Source: Bacillota bacterium (GTDB lineage Bacteria; Bacillota_A; Clostridia; Lachnospirales; WQUN01). Taken from it: a stretch of 12,689 nucleotides of DNA. Below the pieces are notes generated by a model. It had not been told where the DNA came from. It worked only from the letters and a program-made list of their open reading frames with translations, and made no database searches. The DNA lies in NCBI GenBank assembly GCA_009786175.1, contig WQTQ01000165.1, positions 1-12,689 of the forward strand, read 5' to 3'. The position numbers and the translations under genes are program-made. Below, piece by piece: positions 1 to 6,446 of this stretch. Position 1 is the first letter of the stretch. Every line of letters starts with the position of its first letter.

Positions 1-2
1 AA

Positions 3-740
3 TACATGTTTATGGTGCATAACGAGTTTTTAAACCCCGCGGCGGCATTAACACAGTTCCGCCCATCCTCCCTTTGTCCGGTTGATATGGTATTGAACCC
101 GGTATACACACACTCCTGCCAAGCTTTTAGGCGGTTTATCCCGCTGGTAGACGAGGCAGGGCGGCTGCGCACCAACATTGGCACCACTTTCCCATGGAAA
201 ACGGTGGCCATAGCCGATGGAGACAACGCCGATTTAGCATGGGTGTTTGTTTCCCAATATTTGATACCCGCAAGCATTTGTGAAGAAAATAATGACTTTT
301 GGGGCAGATTCAACGTGCTAAACCTTGGGGTGCATACATTTGATTCCCCCATCGAAAGAAGTGTGGCGGCAGTTCATTTTCCAAATTTATTTACAGTGCC
401 TACGCAAATACATGCTGGCGAGCCTACACAGGTGCCGGGTCAATGGATACCTTCACCACATGTACGAATACCTTGGGCGTATGATGTGGAGACAAGCGAA
501 TGGTTTATAAACTTCCCCCATAACCAGTCCCTTGAAGCCTCGCCAGCAGAAATAGAGCGTGCCATAGGCCGGGTTGCGGCCCAAATAGAAGAAATGAACG
601 AATGGCAAATGGCACCGGTTCCGCTAATCCCGTTCGAGATTTTTGAACCGGCATTACAAAACATGCTGCGTCGCTTTGCTTCCCCGGAAGCTACAGCGCA
701 AGTTATCCACGATAATGTAGTGGAGTGGATGGGTAGTTAA
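3..740 (+). CDS. Probable extracellular solute-binding protein, C-terminal part (5' end outside window)
   Basis: The reading frame is already open at the window edge (a TAC codon precedes the first ATG at position 6), and no ribosome binding site is visible, so this is most likely the 3' part of a longer gene. About 245 residues are visible. There is no membrane segment. The middle is rich in aromatic residues and proline (for example FPWKTVAIADGD and WVFVSQYLIP). The C-terminus ends in a helix, SPEATAQVIHDNVVEWMGS, which resembles the closing helix of ABC-transporter substrate-binding proteins, where a Pro/Glu-Ala-Ala-x-x-Ile/Leu-x-x-x-Val pattern is common. I infer a lipid-anchored or secreted binding protein that captures a sugar or similar solute. 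The identification rests mainly on that last segment, so another secreted protein is possible. The stop codon TAA at 738-740 is immediately followed by the toxin-antitoxin relic on the other strand. Confidence 0.5.
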   Translation, partial: YMFMVHNEFLNPAAALTQFRPSSLCPVDMVLNPVYTHSCQAFRRFIPLVDEAGRLRTNIGTTFPWKTVAIADGDNADLAWVFVSQYLIPASICEENNDFWGRFNVLNLGVHTFDSPIERSVAAVHFPNLFTVPTQIHAGEPTQVPGQWIPSPHVRIPWAYDVETSEWFINFPHNQSLEASPAEIERAIGRVAAQIEEMNEWQMAPVPLIPFEIFEPALQNMLRRFASPEATAQVIHDNVVEWMGS

Positions 741-821
741 GAGTTCGGCAATAATCCAGTAAGAACCGATACGGTATCGCCAAAGTCCTTTCAGATTCTC
801 CGTAAGCGGTCTGCCATATCC
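741..821 (-). pseudogene. RelE-family toxin fragment (decayed)
   Basis: Read on the minus strand, this stretch encodes GRPLTENLKGLWRYRIG followed by SYWIIAEL. This matches the conserved C-terminal half of RelE/ParE-type mRNA interferases, whose usual form is 'LKGLWRYRVGDYRII'. The roughly 45 N-terminal residues are absent, there is no start codon of its own, and the similarity stops at 741, directly next to the stop codon of the gene on the opposite strand. The frame then runs on as the antisense of that gene. It lies in a different frame from the antitoxin relic, with the junction near 815-821. It is almost certainly non-functional. The call is from motif recognition by eye. Confidence 0.7.
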
Positions 822-966
822 CCAGCTCTTTTTTTGCTTCTTCAAGAGAATAATACTGTACAAGTCCTTTCGCTTTACGTTCTTCATGTTCTCGTATAAT
901 TCTTAAGTCGTAGTCATTTTCCAACTTTTCAAAAAAGGCATTTTTTACTGTATCAGATACACTGAT
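817..966 (-). pseudogene. RelB-type antitoxin fragment (decayed)
   Basis: On the minus strand this encodes about 50 residues, ISVSDTVKNAFFEKLENDYD followed by LRIIREHEERKAKG and a tail ending SLEEAKKELGI. This is the pattern of the RelB/DUF6290-type antitoxins of Firmicutes: a 'MSVSxxVRxAxLEKIEDEYDLK' helix, then the toxin-wrapping 'YSLEEVKKELGL' tail. The N-terminal DNA-binding strand and start codon are missing, because a TAG stop lies two codons upstream of the first matching residue. The antitoxin stop codon and the start of the toxin have been lost, so the frame runs on past ELGI into out-of-frame toxin sequence until a TAA near 703. I read this as one ancestral relBE-like operon collapsed by deletions. 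Expression is unlikely. Confidence 0.7.
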
Positions 967-1005
967 CTATTCATGACTTGGCCAACTCCTTCATATAATT
1001 ACCGA

Positions 1006-1014
1006 GGGAGGTGG
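1006..1014 (+). promoter_or_regulatory. Shine-Dalgarno of spoVB, overlapping its GTG start
   Basis: GGGAGGTGG is an almost full match to the anti-Shine-Dalgarno sequence. It covers the only standard in-frame start codon, GTG at 1011-1013, which is too close to be served by it. The codon at the right distance is ATC at 1020-1022. A TATAAT box at 994-999 could be a -10 element, but no good -35 is visible and the leader would be only a few bases long. Confidence 0.7.
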
Positions 1015-2576
1015 TAAGTATCAACCGAAAACGTATTTTAACCGGCGCGTTAATCCTTACACTTGCGGGGGTGGCAACCCGTGTTTTAGGCTTTGTGTAC
1101 CGCATTTATATGTCAAATTTAATGGGCGCAGAAGGCATGGGGCTGTACCAGCTAATCATGCCTGTATATACCCTGGCCTGGAGTATTTCCTGCGCGGGGT
1201 TTAACACTACGGTTTCCAAGTTAACGGCCCAAGAGCGGGCTAAGGGCGAATACGGCAATATGTCGCGGATGCTGCGGCAGTCTGTTGCAATAACAACAGC
1301 CCTTGGCATAACCCTGTCTGCGGCCCTTTATTTTGGTGCGGAAATTTTGGCAATATATTTCTTTAATGACATGCGGGTATTACTACCGCTGCGCATTTTG
1401 TCTTTTGCCTTCCCGTTTATGGCAGCTGGCACATGTATGCGCGGATATTTTATTGGCTTGCAGGAAGCAAAAATACCGGCAATAAACCAGGTGCTGGAAC
1501 AAATTGTGCGAATGGCGGTAGTTTACCTTTTAGCGGCTCGGTTCGTACCCCGTGGGCTAGAGTATGCCGCTGCTGTGGCCCTATTCGCAATTGTTGTGGA
1601 AGAGCTTTTTTCCTGCATATTTGTCTTTGCGGCGTATAAAAGACGTGAATCGAAAAAAATTCATGTGGTGACTCACAGTAACCACTTGAAATTTCCCGCC
1701 ATGTCTAATCTGCAAATTTTTACGTTAATTATGTCCATGGCATTGCCGCTTACGGGCAATCGCGTTGCGGGGTCTTTGCTTTCCGCCTGGGAAAATGTTC
1801 TTATACCAAGCCGCTTACAAATGTTTGGCCTTTCTGCCACGGAAGCCATCAGCGAATTTGGCCGTATATCCGGTATGGCTATGCCGTTGATATTTTTCCC
1901 CACGGCGGTTCTTACGGCACTAAGCGTTACGCTGGTACCTGCTGTGTCGGAAGCTGTAACGTCTAAAGACCTGCACGGGGTATCTGTCATAGCTTCCAAA
2001 TCTCTGCTATTTGCGGCCATAACCGGTATGGGCGCAGCGGCACTGTTTATATTTTTCCCCCACGAGCTGGGGATGGCAATTTACAACCAGCCAATTGGGT
2101 TAATGCTGCAGCTTTTGGGCATTATGTGTCCGTTTATTTATATGCAAATTGTCATATCCGGCGTGCTAAATGGCCTTGGCTGCCAGATGTTTATCTTCCG
2201 CAACAGTTTGCTGTCGTCGGCTATAAGCATCGGCTTCATATATGTATTTGTGCCCCGGTTTGGGTTGACAGGCTTCATTTTTGGCTGGCTTGTAAGCTTG
2301 CTGGTGGTTATCGCGCTGGGGCTGCATAAAGTGCGGCAATACATGCCCCTGGAAATGGAGTATGTAAAGTGGATGCTAAAGCCCCTGCTGGCCGCAGTTG
2401 CCGCCGGGCTGGTTGCGCGTTTGGCGGCAACCCGCTGGCTTTTGGAAACGGCAGGGCTTCGCATGGGGCTTGTGTTTAGCATCACTATTTTAATGGTGAT
2501 ATATTTGCTTGGGGTACTGCTTACGGGCTGTATTACCAAGGAAGAACTGCGGCAGCTGCATTCGCGAAAAGTTTAA
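1011..2576 (+). CDS. spoVB: SpoVB-like polysaccharide/lipid flippase (MATE/MVF superfamily)
   Basis: The product is a membrane protein of about 520 residues, the same size as Bacillus SpoVB (518). It opens with the family signature ILTGALILTLAGVATRVLGF followed by VYRIYMSNLMGAEGMGLYQL, and has about fourteen hydrophobic helices to the end. The MVF/MATE superfamily includes MurJ and Wzx flippases. SpoVB acts in spore cortex peptidoglycan formation, probably moving a lipid-linked precursor across the outer forespore membrane, although vegetative paralogues also exist in this family. The start is uncertain. GTG at 1011 gives 521 residues but lies within the Shine-Dalgarno; the codon at ideal spacing is ATC at 1020, where relatives begin with Met followed by basic residues (here INRKR). 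The gene ends tail to tail with the kinase-like gene, stop codons overlapping. The family is secure; the sporulation role is inferred from the family. Confidence 0.9.
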   Translation: MVSINRKRILTGALILTLAGVATRVLGFVYRIYMSNLMGAEGMGLYQLIMPVYTLAWSISCAGFNTTVSKLTAQERAKGEYGNMSRMLRQSVAITTALGITLSAALYFGAEILAIYFFNDMRVLLPLRILSFAFPFMAAGTCMRGYFIGLQEAKIPAINQVLEQIVRMAVVYLLAARFVPRGLEYAAAVALFAIVVEELFSCIFVFAAYKRRESKKIHVVTHSNHLKFPAMSNLQIFTLIMSMALPLTGNRVAGSLLSAWENVLIPSRLQMFGLSATEAISEFGRISGMAMPLIFFPTAVLTALSVTLVPAVSEAVTSKDLHGVSVIASKSLLFAAITGMGAAALFIFFPHELGMAIYNQPIGLMLQLLGIMCPFIYMQIVISGVLNGLGCQMFIFRNSLLSSAISIGFIYVFVPRFGLTGFIFGWLVSLLVVIALGLHKVRQYMPLEMEYVKWMLKPLLAAVAAGLVARLAATRWLLETAGLRMGLVFSITILMVIYLLGVLLTGCITKEELRQLHSRKV

Positions 2577-3925
2577 AAACTCTGGTCTATAAACCGTCTT
2601 AAGTATAACGCCAAGTTTTCATAGCCTTTGTCCAGCCACCGGCTTTCGGCAGATAACGGGGCAACTTTACCGGCGTGTTGCAAGTGTTCGTGCCTTCTTC
2701 GGATATACTTAACAAAAAACATCACATGAAATACATACAGCCTGTCAATTTTTGCAAAAATATTTTTCAGCTCTTTGTAGCTGCCATATTCTGTCCATTC
2801 CCACAGATATGCGTCAACAATTACTTCCTTTGCGGGTACATCTGCGGGCAGCAATTTTCTAACCGACCCTAATAAACGAGACATGGCAAAAAACGGGTGC
2901 GACACCCCTCCCCAAACCCAGTCATAAAAAATAAACTCGCCATTTACATGCCTGACATTGTATACCCCTATATCGCTGTTATGAATTGTATCCGGCACAC
3001 AACTATTCACGGATTTTAACAGCTCTGCTACACCTTGTGCGTTTTGTGCCAGCTTTTCCTTTTCGTCTAAAGAGATTTTATGCCGCGTATCCGACAACAT
3101 CCCGTAAACATAATTGGGGAAATCATTCAATTCGCTTATAATCGCGTTAATCCTGTAATCGTACCCGCAAAAATATGCGGAATTTACATGTGTAATTGAC
3201 GCCTTTTGCATACGGGCCAATGCGATAAACAAATTACACAGGCTCTCCATGTCCATACTTGAAATAGAAGACAAATCTTCCCCGCCCATGTCTTTCATCA
3301 AAAATACATTCAAATCATCATTGTATCCGACCCATTCCGGCAAATTTGGTACATTTGCCTCTATCAGCTTGCGCATAAATGCCAGCTCGCTTGCGTAACC
3401 CTTGCCGCTTATTTTCATGTACAAGTCACCAATATTTGAAGCAGCACGAAAAAGCCACGCGCCTTTTATTTGCGCAACTTCCTCGGCAATTTGTATGTTT
3501 TTTTGCGCACATATGCTCCTTAGCCAGGCAATATAGGGCGTAAAACTTGTGGCATTGTTATAATTATTCCGTACGCTGTTTACAATTTGCCGTATTTCAC
3601 AATTTTGCTCTGTACACAAAAGGTCGTCGTAAGAAATCCAGGTGTATCCGTTTGCCGCAATATTTGTTTCGTTTGCTTGCTCGCAAACGTATGCAATTAT
3701 GGTTTCCGTGTTAATGACATACCTTCTGTAAACAGAAACCCCCGTAAGGTTTTTGAAGAAACCGTTGTATACATAGGGAGTGTCATGCAATTGCGGCACC
3801 GGTATGTCTTCATTGTCGTTGATGAGTTCCGCATAAGCAGGGAGTTGGCAACCATCGTCTGTTTTAGCGGCCAAAATGCTTTGGTTGCTGCTGTCGGGTA
3901 AAATAAATAGTAATTTAGAATTCAT
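2573..3925 (-). CDS. Aminoglycoside-phosphotransferase/choline-kinase-like protein with unrecognised N-terminal domain
   Basis: I start this at ATG 3925 (450 residues) because a GGAGGTG ribosome binding site lies just upstream; the longer frame from 3979 would begin inside a hairpin. Residues 1-150 match no domain I know. From about 155 the protein resembles APH/choline-kinase-fold enzymes: an ATP-lysine candidate in LYMKIS (K171), acidic helix residue E180, a hinge-like FLMKDMGGEDL (208-218), the catalytic-loop equivalent HNSDIGVYNV (H315, D318, N323), and the metal-binding Asp in YDWVWGGVSHPFF (D335). The loop is one residue longer between His and Asp than the usual HxD. Such enzymes phosphorylate small molecules with ATP, but the substrate cannot be read from sequence. 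There is no signal peptide or membrane segment, so it is probably cytoplasmic. It lies downstream of prs with its own structured leader and overlaps the spoVB stop codon. Kinase-fold assignment is likely; activity is inferred. Confidence 0.7.
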   Translation of the reverse strand: MNSKLLFILPDSSNQSILAAKTDDGCQLPAYAELINDNEDIPVPQLHDTPYVYNGFFKNLTGVSVYRRYVINTETIIAYVCEQANETNIAANGYTWISYDDLLCTEQNCEIRQIVNSVRNNYNNATSFTPYIAWLRSICAQKNIQIAEEVAQIKGAWLFRAASNIGDLYMKISGKGYASELAFMRKLIEANVPNLPEWVGYNDDLNVFLMKDMGGEDLSSISSMDMESLCNLFIALARMQKASITHVNSAYFCGYDYRINAIISELNDFPNYVYGMLSDTRHKISLDEKEKLAQNAQGVAELLKSVNSCVPDTIHNSDIGVYNVRHVNGEFIFYDWVWGGVSHPFFAMSRLLGSVRKLLPADVPAKEVIVDAYLWEWTEYGSYKELKNIFAKIDRLYVFHVMFFVKYIRRRHEHLQHAGKVAPLSAESRWLDKGYENLALYLRRFIDQSF

Positions 3926-3952
3926 TACAACACCTCCGGAATTATGTATTCG

Positions 3953-3995
3953 TATTGACGTAGATAAAGTAAAAACCACTCTGCTATTGACGTAG
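3953..3995. repeat. Two direct copies of TATTGACGTAG in the kinase-like gene leader
   Basis: Identical 11-base copies lie at 3953-3963 and 3985-3995, 32 bases apart, which is about three helical turns. The second copy forms the loop and inner stem of the hairpin; the first lies between the hairpin and the ribosome binding site. They may be a protein-binding pair or a chance duplication. Confidence 0.5.
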
Positions 3996-4005
3996 CTGAG
4001 TGGTT
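3974..4005 (-). terminator. Hairpin with T-run between prs and the kinase-like gene (terminator or attenuator)
   Basis: AACCACTCTGCT (3974-3985) pairs with AGCTGAGTGGTT (3994-4005), 12 positions with one mismatch, around an 8-base loop. On the minus strand the stem runs into five T residues (3970s), the form of an intrinsic terminator, though the T-run is short. It lies about 110 bases beyond the prs stop and about 50 bases before the kinase-like start. It could therefore end the recA-prs transcript, or act as an attenuator in the leader of the kinase-like gene. A T-run on the other side (4009-4013) would let it work in both directions. Confidence 0.55.
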
Positions 4006-4037
4006 AAGTTTTTCTCAAAATTGGGTAAAGCCACGCC

Positions 4038-4051
4038 ATCACACGTGTGAT
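4038..4051. promoter_or_regulatory. Perfect 14-bp palindrome, candidate operator
   Basis: ATCACACGTGTGAT is a perfect inverted repeat. It lies roughly +6 to +19 from the transcription start predicted for the kinase-like gene, where a repressor would block initiation or early elongation. The regulator is unknown; it is not the CRP arrangement, whose half-sites point the other way. Confidence 0.4.
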
Positions 4052-4062
4052 TACCTGCTTTT

Positions 4063-4092
4063 ATTATACCCTATGCGTATACACATATGCAA
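4063..4092 (-). promoter_or_regulatory. Candidate sigma-A promoter for the kinase-like gene
   Basis: On the minus strand TTGCAT (4087-4092) and a perfect TATAAT (4063-4068) are separated by 18 bases. The -35 matches consensus at only three of six positions. The promoter lies within an imperfect 36-bp dyad (4065-4100) with arms around a 4-base centre, so it may itself be a binding site. It lies between the prs stop and the kinase-like start, with a predicted leader of about 130 bases. Confidence 0.45.
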
Positions 4093-4118
4093 GGGGTATA
4101 CTCTAAAAAGTATTTACA

Positions 4119-5117
4119 CTAATCCTTCAGCAGCACACCCCTGGAATTACGGGAAAACCTGCCGATAGACTCATGGTCGTGTATACCTTTTATCGCCTTG
4201 CTAAACAGCTCTGCAACAGAAAGCCTTACAATTTTAGGGTGGCGTTTTTCCGGCGGTATTTCAATTGTATCCAGCACAATAACCTGCGAAATTGGGGATT
4301 CGGCAATTGTTTCTATTGCGTTGCCGGAAAGCATGGGGTGAATTATACACGCATATACCGAATCTGCACCTTCGCTCATCAGTTTTTTTGCTACCTCGTT
4401 AAGGGAGTTACCACTGGCTAATACGTCATCTATCAGTATAACTTTTTTCCCGGTTACGTCCCCAATAAAAGTGGCTACCCTTGGTTTACCGGTTTCGGCA
4501 TCACGGCGTTTTTCTGTTATTGCAAGGGGAATACCCAAGGCTTCGGCAAAAATATTACTACGGGAAACGCTGCCAAAATCCGGAGATACAACAACGTAAT
4601 CTTTGCTTAAATCATATCCTTTATCCCGGTAGTAATTAATAAATGTATGGACACCGGACAAATGGTCAAAGGGGATGTTAAAAAAACCTTGAACCTGCGG
4701 GGAGTGCAAGTCCATAGAAAGAACCCGGTCTGCACCTGCTTTTGTTAGCATGTCTGCAACAAGCTTCGCACTTATTGGGGCATGGGAGCGGTCCCGCCTG
4801 TCTTGTCTTGCATAACCGAAATATGGCATTACTGCCGTAATCCTGCCTGCGGAAGAACGGCGCATGGCATCTATCATAATAAGAAGCTCCATCAGGTGGT
4901 CGTTGGCGGTCCCATGTGGTGTTGCCGCAGTAGACTGCACAATAAAAATATCTTTGCCTCGTACAGTTTCGTTTATCCGTATATCCCATTCACTGTCTTC
5001 AAACCTTTGGGATACAGACTCTCCCATTCTTAAACCAAGATGGTTTACTATGGATTTTGCCAACTGTTGGTTAGCGTTTGCCGCAAAAATTTTTATCTCA
5101 CCGATTGCGCTGTGCAT
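4119..5117 (-). CDS. prs: Ribose-phosphate pyrophosphokinase (PRPP synthetase)-like protein
   Basis: PRPP synthetase makes phosphoribosyl pyrophosphate from ribose 5-phosphate and ATP for nucleotide, His and Trp synthesis in the cytoplasm. The 332 residues are slightly more than the usual 315-320. Conserved features include MELLIMIDA (76-84), the ATP-binding segment PYFGYARQDRR (98-108), ISAKLVADML, the metal/substrate motif DLHSPQVQGFF (136-146), and KRR (203-205). Three active-site segments deviate: FEDSE (39-43) for usual FSDGE; PDFGSVSR (179-186) for PDHGGVTR; and the ribose-5-phosphate loop DDVLASGNS (230-238) for DDxIDTAGT. A short extra C-terminal tail follows residue 318. The ribosome binding site GGAGGTTT lies in the 14-base gap after recA, so the two genes are co-transcribed. 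The fold is secure. Because the loops differ from housekeeping Prs, this could be a paralogue with altered regulation or activity. Confidence 0.88.
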   Translation of the reverse strand: MHSAIGEIKIFAANANQQLAKSIVNHLGLRMGESVSQRFEDSEWDIRINETVRGKDIFIVQSTAATPHGTANDHLMELLIMIDAMRRSSAGRITAVMPYFGYARQDRRDRSHAPISAKLVADMLTKAGADRVLSMDLHSPQVQGFFNIPFDHLSGVHTFINYYRDKGYDLSKDYVVVSPDFGSVSRSNIFAEALGIPLAITEKRRDAETGKPRVATFIGDVTGKKVILIDDVLASGNSLNEVAKKLMSEGADSVYACIIHPMLSGNAIETIAESPISQVIVLDTIEIPPEKRHPKIVRLSVAELFSKAIKGIHDHESIGRFSRNSRGVLLKD

Positions 5118-5131
5118 TATTAAACCTCCAA

Positions 5132-6298
5132 CTATTCATCAAAGTCCGTATCTAAGATTTCAATTTCCAAGGTGTCGTCAAAATCATCCACTGCAAGTGC
5201 TTCCGGGTCTACAGGAATAAAGTTATCCGGTGCTGCCAAGGCTTCCAGCGGCTTCATTCCAAAATGTTCGCGGGCTTTACTTTCTATTTCGTGGGCTACA
5301 TCCGGGTTATCGCGCAGGTATTGTTTTGCGTTTTCCCGCCCCTGCCCTAAGCGGGTTTCCCCATAAGAAAACCAAGAACCGCTTTTATTAACAAGGTTAA
5401 GCTGTGCGCCAAGGTCTAACAAGTCGCCAAGTTTGGAAATGCCTTCCCCGTACATAATGTCAACTTCGCAGTTTTTAAATGGCGGGGCAACTTTATTTTT
5501 GGTGATTTTTATTTTTGTGCGGTTGCCAACGGTGTTCTCGCCAATTTTTATGGCTTCTGCCCGGCGAATATCCACACGTACAGATGAATAGAATTTTAAA
5601 GCGCGGCCGCCGGTTGTAGTTTCCGGGCTGCCGTAGGTTACGCCAATTTTATCGCGTAATTGGTTGATAAATACAACGATACAGTTGGTTTTGTGGGTAA
5701 TGCCCGTAAGCTTGCGCAACGCCTGCGACATAAGGCGGGCTTGTACTCCAACAGAGCTTTGTCCCATTTCCCCTTCAATTTCCGAACGGGGGACAAGTGC
5801 CGCAACAGAGTCTACCACCACAATATCTATGGCCGCAGAGCGCACCATTGCTTCGCAAATTTCAAGTGCCTGCTCGCCGTCATCCGGCTGAGAAATGTAT
5901 AGTTCGTCTATATTTACTCCAAGTTTTTTTGCGTAAACCGGGTCTAAGGCATGCTCCGCATCTACATAACCGGCAATGCCGCCAAGTTTTTGCAGTTCCG
6001 CAACTACATGAAGGGCAAGTGTAGTTTTACCGGAAGACTCTGGCCCGTAAATTTCTATTATCCGCCCCTTGGGAACGCCCCCTACCCCAAGCGCAAGGTC
6101 TATGCTTAAAATGCCTGTTGTAACTACAGGGATAGTGGTGTCACCCATTTTCTCTCCCATTTTCATAACGGCACCCTTGCCAAACTGCTTTTCTATGTTG
6201 GACAAAGCGTTATGTAACGCTTCCTCCTTAGCAGCCGCCGAATCTAAAACTACCGACTCTTTTGATTTTTTTTCTGATTTTGCCGATTTTTTTGGCAT
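5132..6298 (-). CDS. recA: RecA recombinase
   Basis: RecA forms ATP-dependent filaments on single-stranded DNA, carries out strand exchange in recombinational repair and triggers LexA self-cleavage. I chose ATG 6298 (388 residues) because AAGGGAG lies eight bases upstream; an earlier in-frame ATG at 6340 sits inside a leader dyad and lacks a good ribosome binding site. Visible are Walker A GPESSGKT (85-92), Walker B IVVVDS (159-164), the MAW-like segment AEHALDP, loop L1 EIEGEMGQ (173-180), loop L2 with [12 protein letters not shown] (223-234), and KNKVAPPF (267-274). The N-terminus is Lys/Ser-rich, and residues 365-388 form the typical acidic tail (DDFDD to DTDFDE) that tempers DNA binding. 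All key residues are present. recA leads the recA-prs unit, preceded by its own promoter-like sequence and by the terminator of the upstream surface-protein gene. Confidence 0.97.
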   Translation of the reverse strand: MPKKSAKSEKKSKESVVLDSAAAKEEALHNALSNIEKQFGKGAVMKMGEKMGDTTIPVVTTGILSIDLALGVGGVPKGRIIEIYGPESSGKTTLALHVVAELQKLGGIAGYVDAEHALDPVYAKKLGVNIDELYISQPDDGEQALEICEAMVRSAAIDIVVVDSVAALVPRSEIEGEMGQSSVGVQARLMSQALRKLTGITHKTNCIVVFINQLRDKIGVTYGSPETTTGGRALKFYSSVRVDIRRAEAIKIGENTVGNRTKIKITKNKVAPPFKNCEVDIMYGEGISKLGDLLDLGAQLNLVNKSGSWFSYGETRLGQGRENAKQYLRDNPDVAHEIESKAREHFGMKPLEALAAPDNFIPVDPEALAVDDFDDTLEIEILDTDFDE

Positions 6299-6334
6299 TT
6301 TACTGACTCCCTTCGGGGTTGTTGTGTCGTTTCG

Positions 6335-6358
6335 GGACATAACCCTAAGACTATGTCC
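6335..6358. promoter_or_regulatory. Dyad/hairpin in the recA leader, candidate operator
   Basis: On the minus strand GGACATAGTC and GGTTATGTCC pair over 10 positions (two G-T) around a 4-base loop. The dyad covers the predicted recA transcription start, a typical place for an SOS repressor, but it does not contain the known GAAC-N4-GTTC LexA box of Firmicutes. It may instead act as a leader RNA hairpin. Confidence 0.4.
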
Positions 6359-6359
6359 T

Positions 6360-6388
6360 ATTGTAGTATATATTTCTATTTTGGGGAA
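6360..6388 (-). promoter_or_regulatory. Candidate recA promoter
   Basis: On the minus strand TTCCCC (6383-6388) and TACAAT (6360-6365) are 17 bases apart. The -10 matches at five of six positions, the -35 at only three. It is the best sigma-A-like pair between the upstream terminator and recA, and a promoter is expected here because the terminator isolates recA from the genes upstream. Confidence 0.35.
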
Positions 6389-6404
6389 GGGGGTGACGCA
6401 TTTT

Positions 6405-6439
6405 AATTAAAAATCCCACTGCCAAAGACGACAGTGGGA
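6405..6439 (-). terminator. Rho-independent terminator after the surface-protein gene
   Basis: On the minus strand TCCCACTG pairs perfectly with CAGTGGGA (8 bp, 10-base loop; plus-strand arms 6414-6421 and 6432-6439), directly followed by TTTTTAATT. It begins eight bases after the TAA stop of the surface-protein gene and separates that transcription unit from recA. Confidence 0.88.
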
Positions 6440-6446
6440 CATGATT

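Noticed and set aside
654..924. Two minus-strand frames of 73 and 77 residues as real small proteins
   Set aside because: Each is RelB or RelE similarity for only part of its length and nonsense for the rest; they overlap in different frames and are better read as one decayed module.
1673..2539. Minus-strand frames of 115 and 133 residues inside spoVB
   Set aside because: They oppose a clear membrane-protein gene, match nothing and lack start signals.
3926..3979. Earlier start for the kinase-like gene (18 extra residues)
   Set aside because: The extra codons begin inside the hairpin and include the ribosome binding site of the ATG at 3925.
4038..4051. CRP-type binding site
   Set aside because: The half-sites are in the opposite order (TCACA then TGTGA), so it does not fit the CRP consensus.
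4065..4100. 36-bp dyad as the prs terminator
   Set aside because: On the minus strand it is not followed by a T-run and two positions become mismatches in the RNA; it overlaps the candidate promoter instead.
6299..6340. Earlier recA start (14 extra residues)
   Set aside because: The ATG at 6340 lies inside the leader dyad without a good ribosome binding site, while ATG 6298 has AAGGGAG at ideal spacing.
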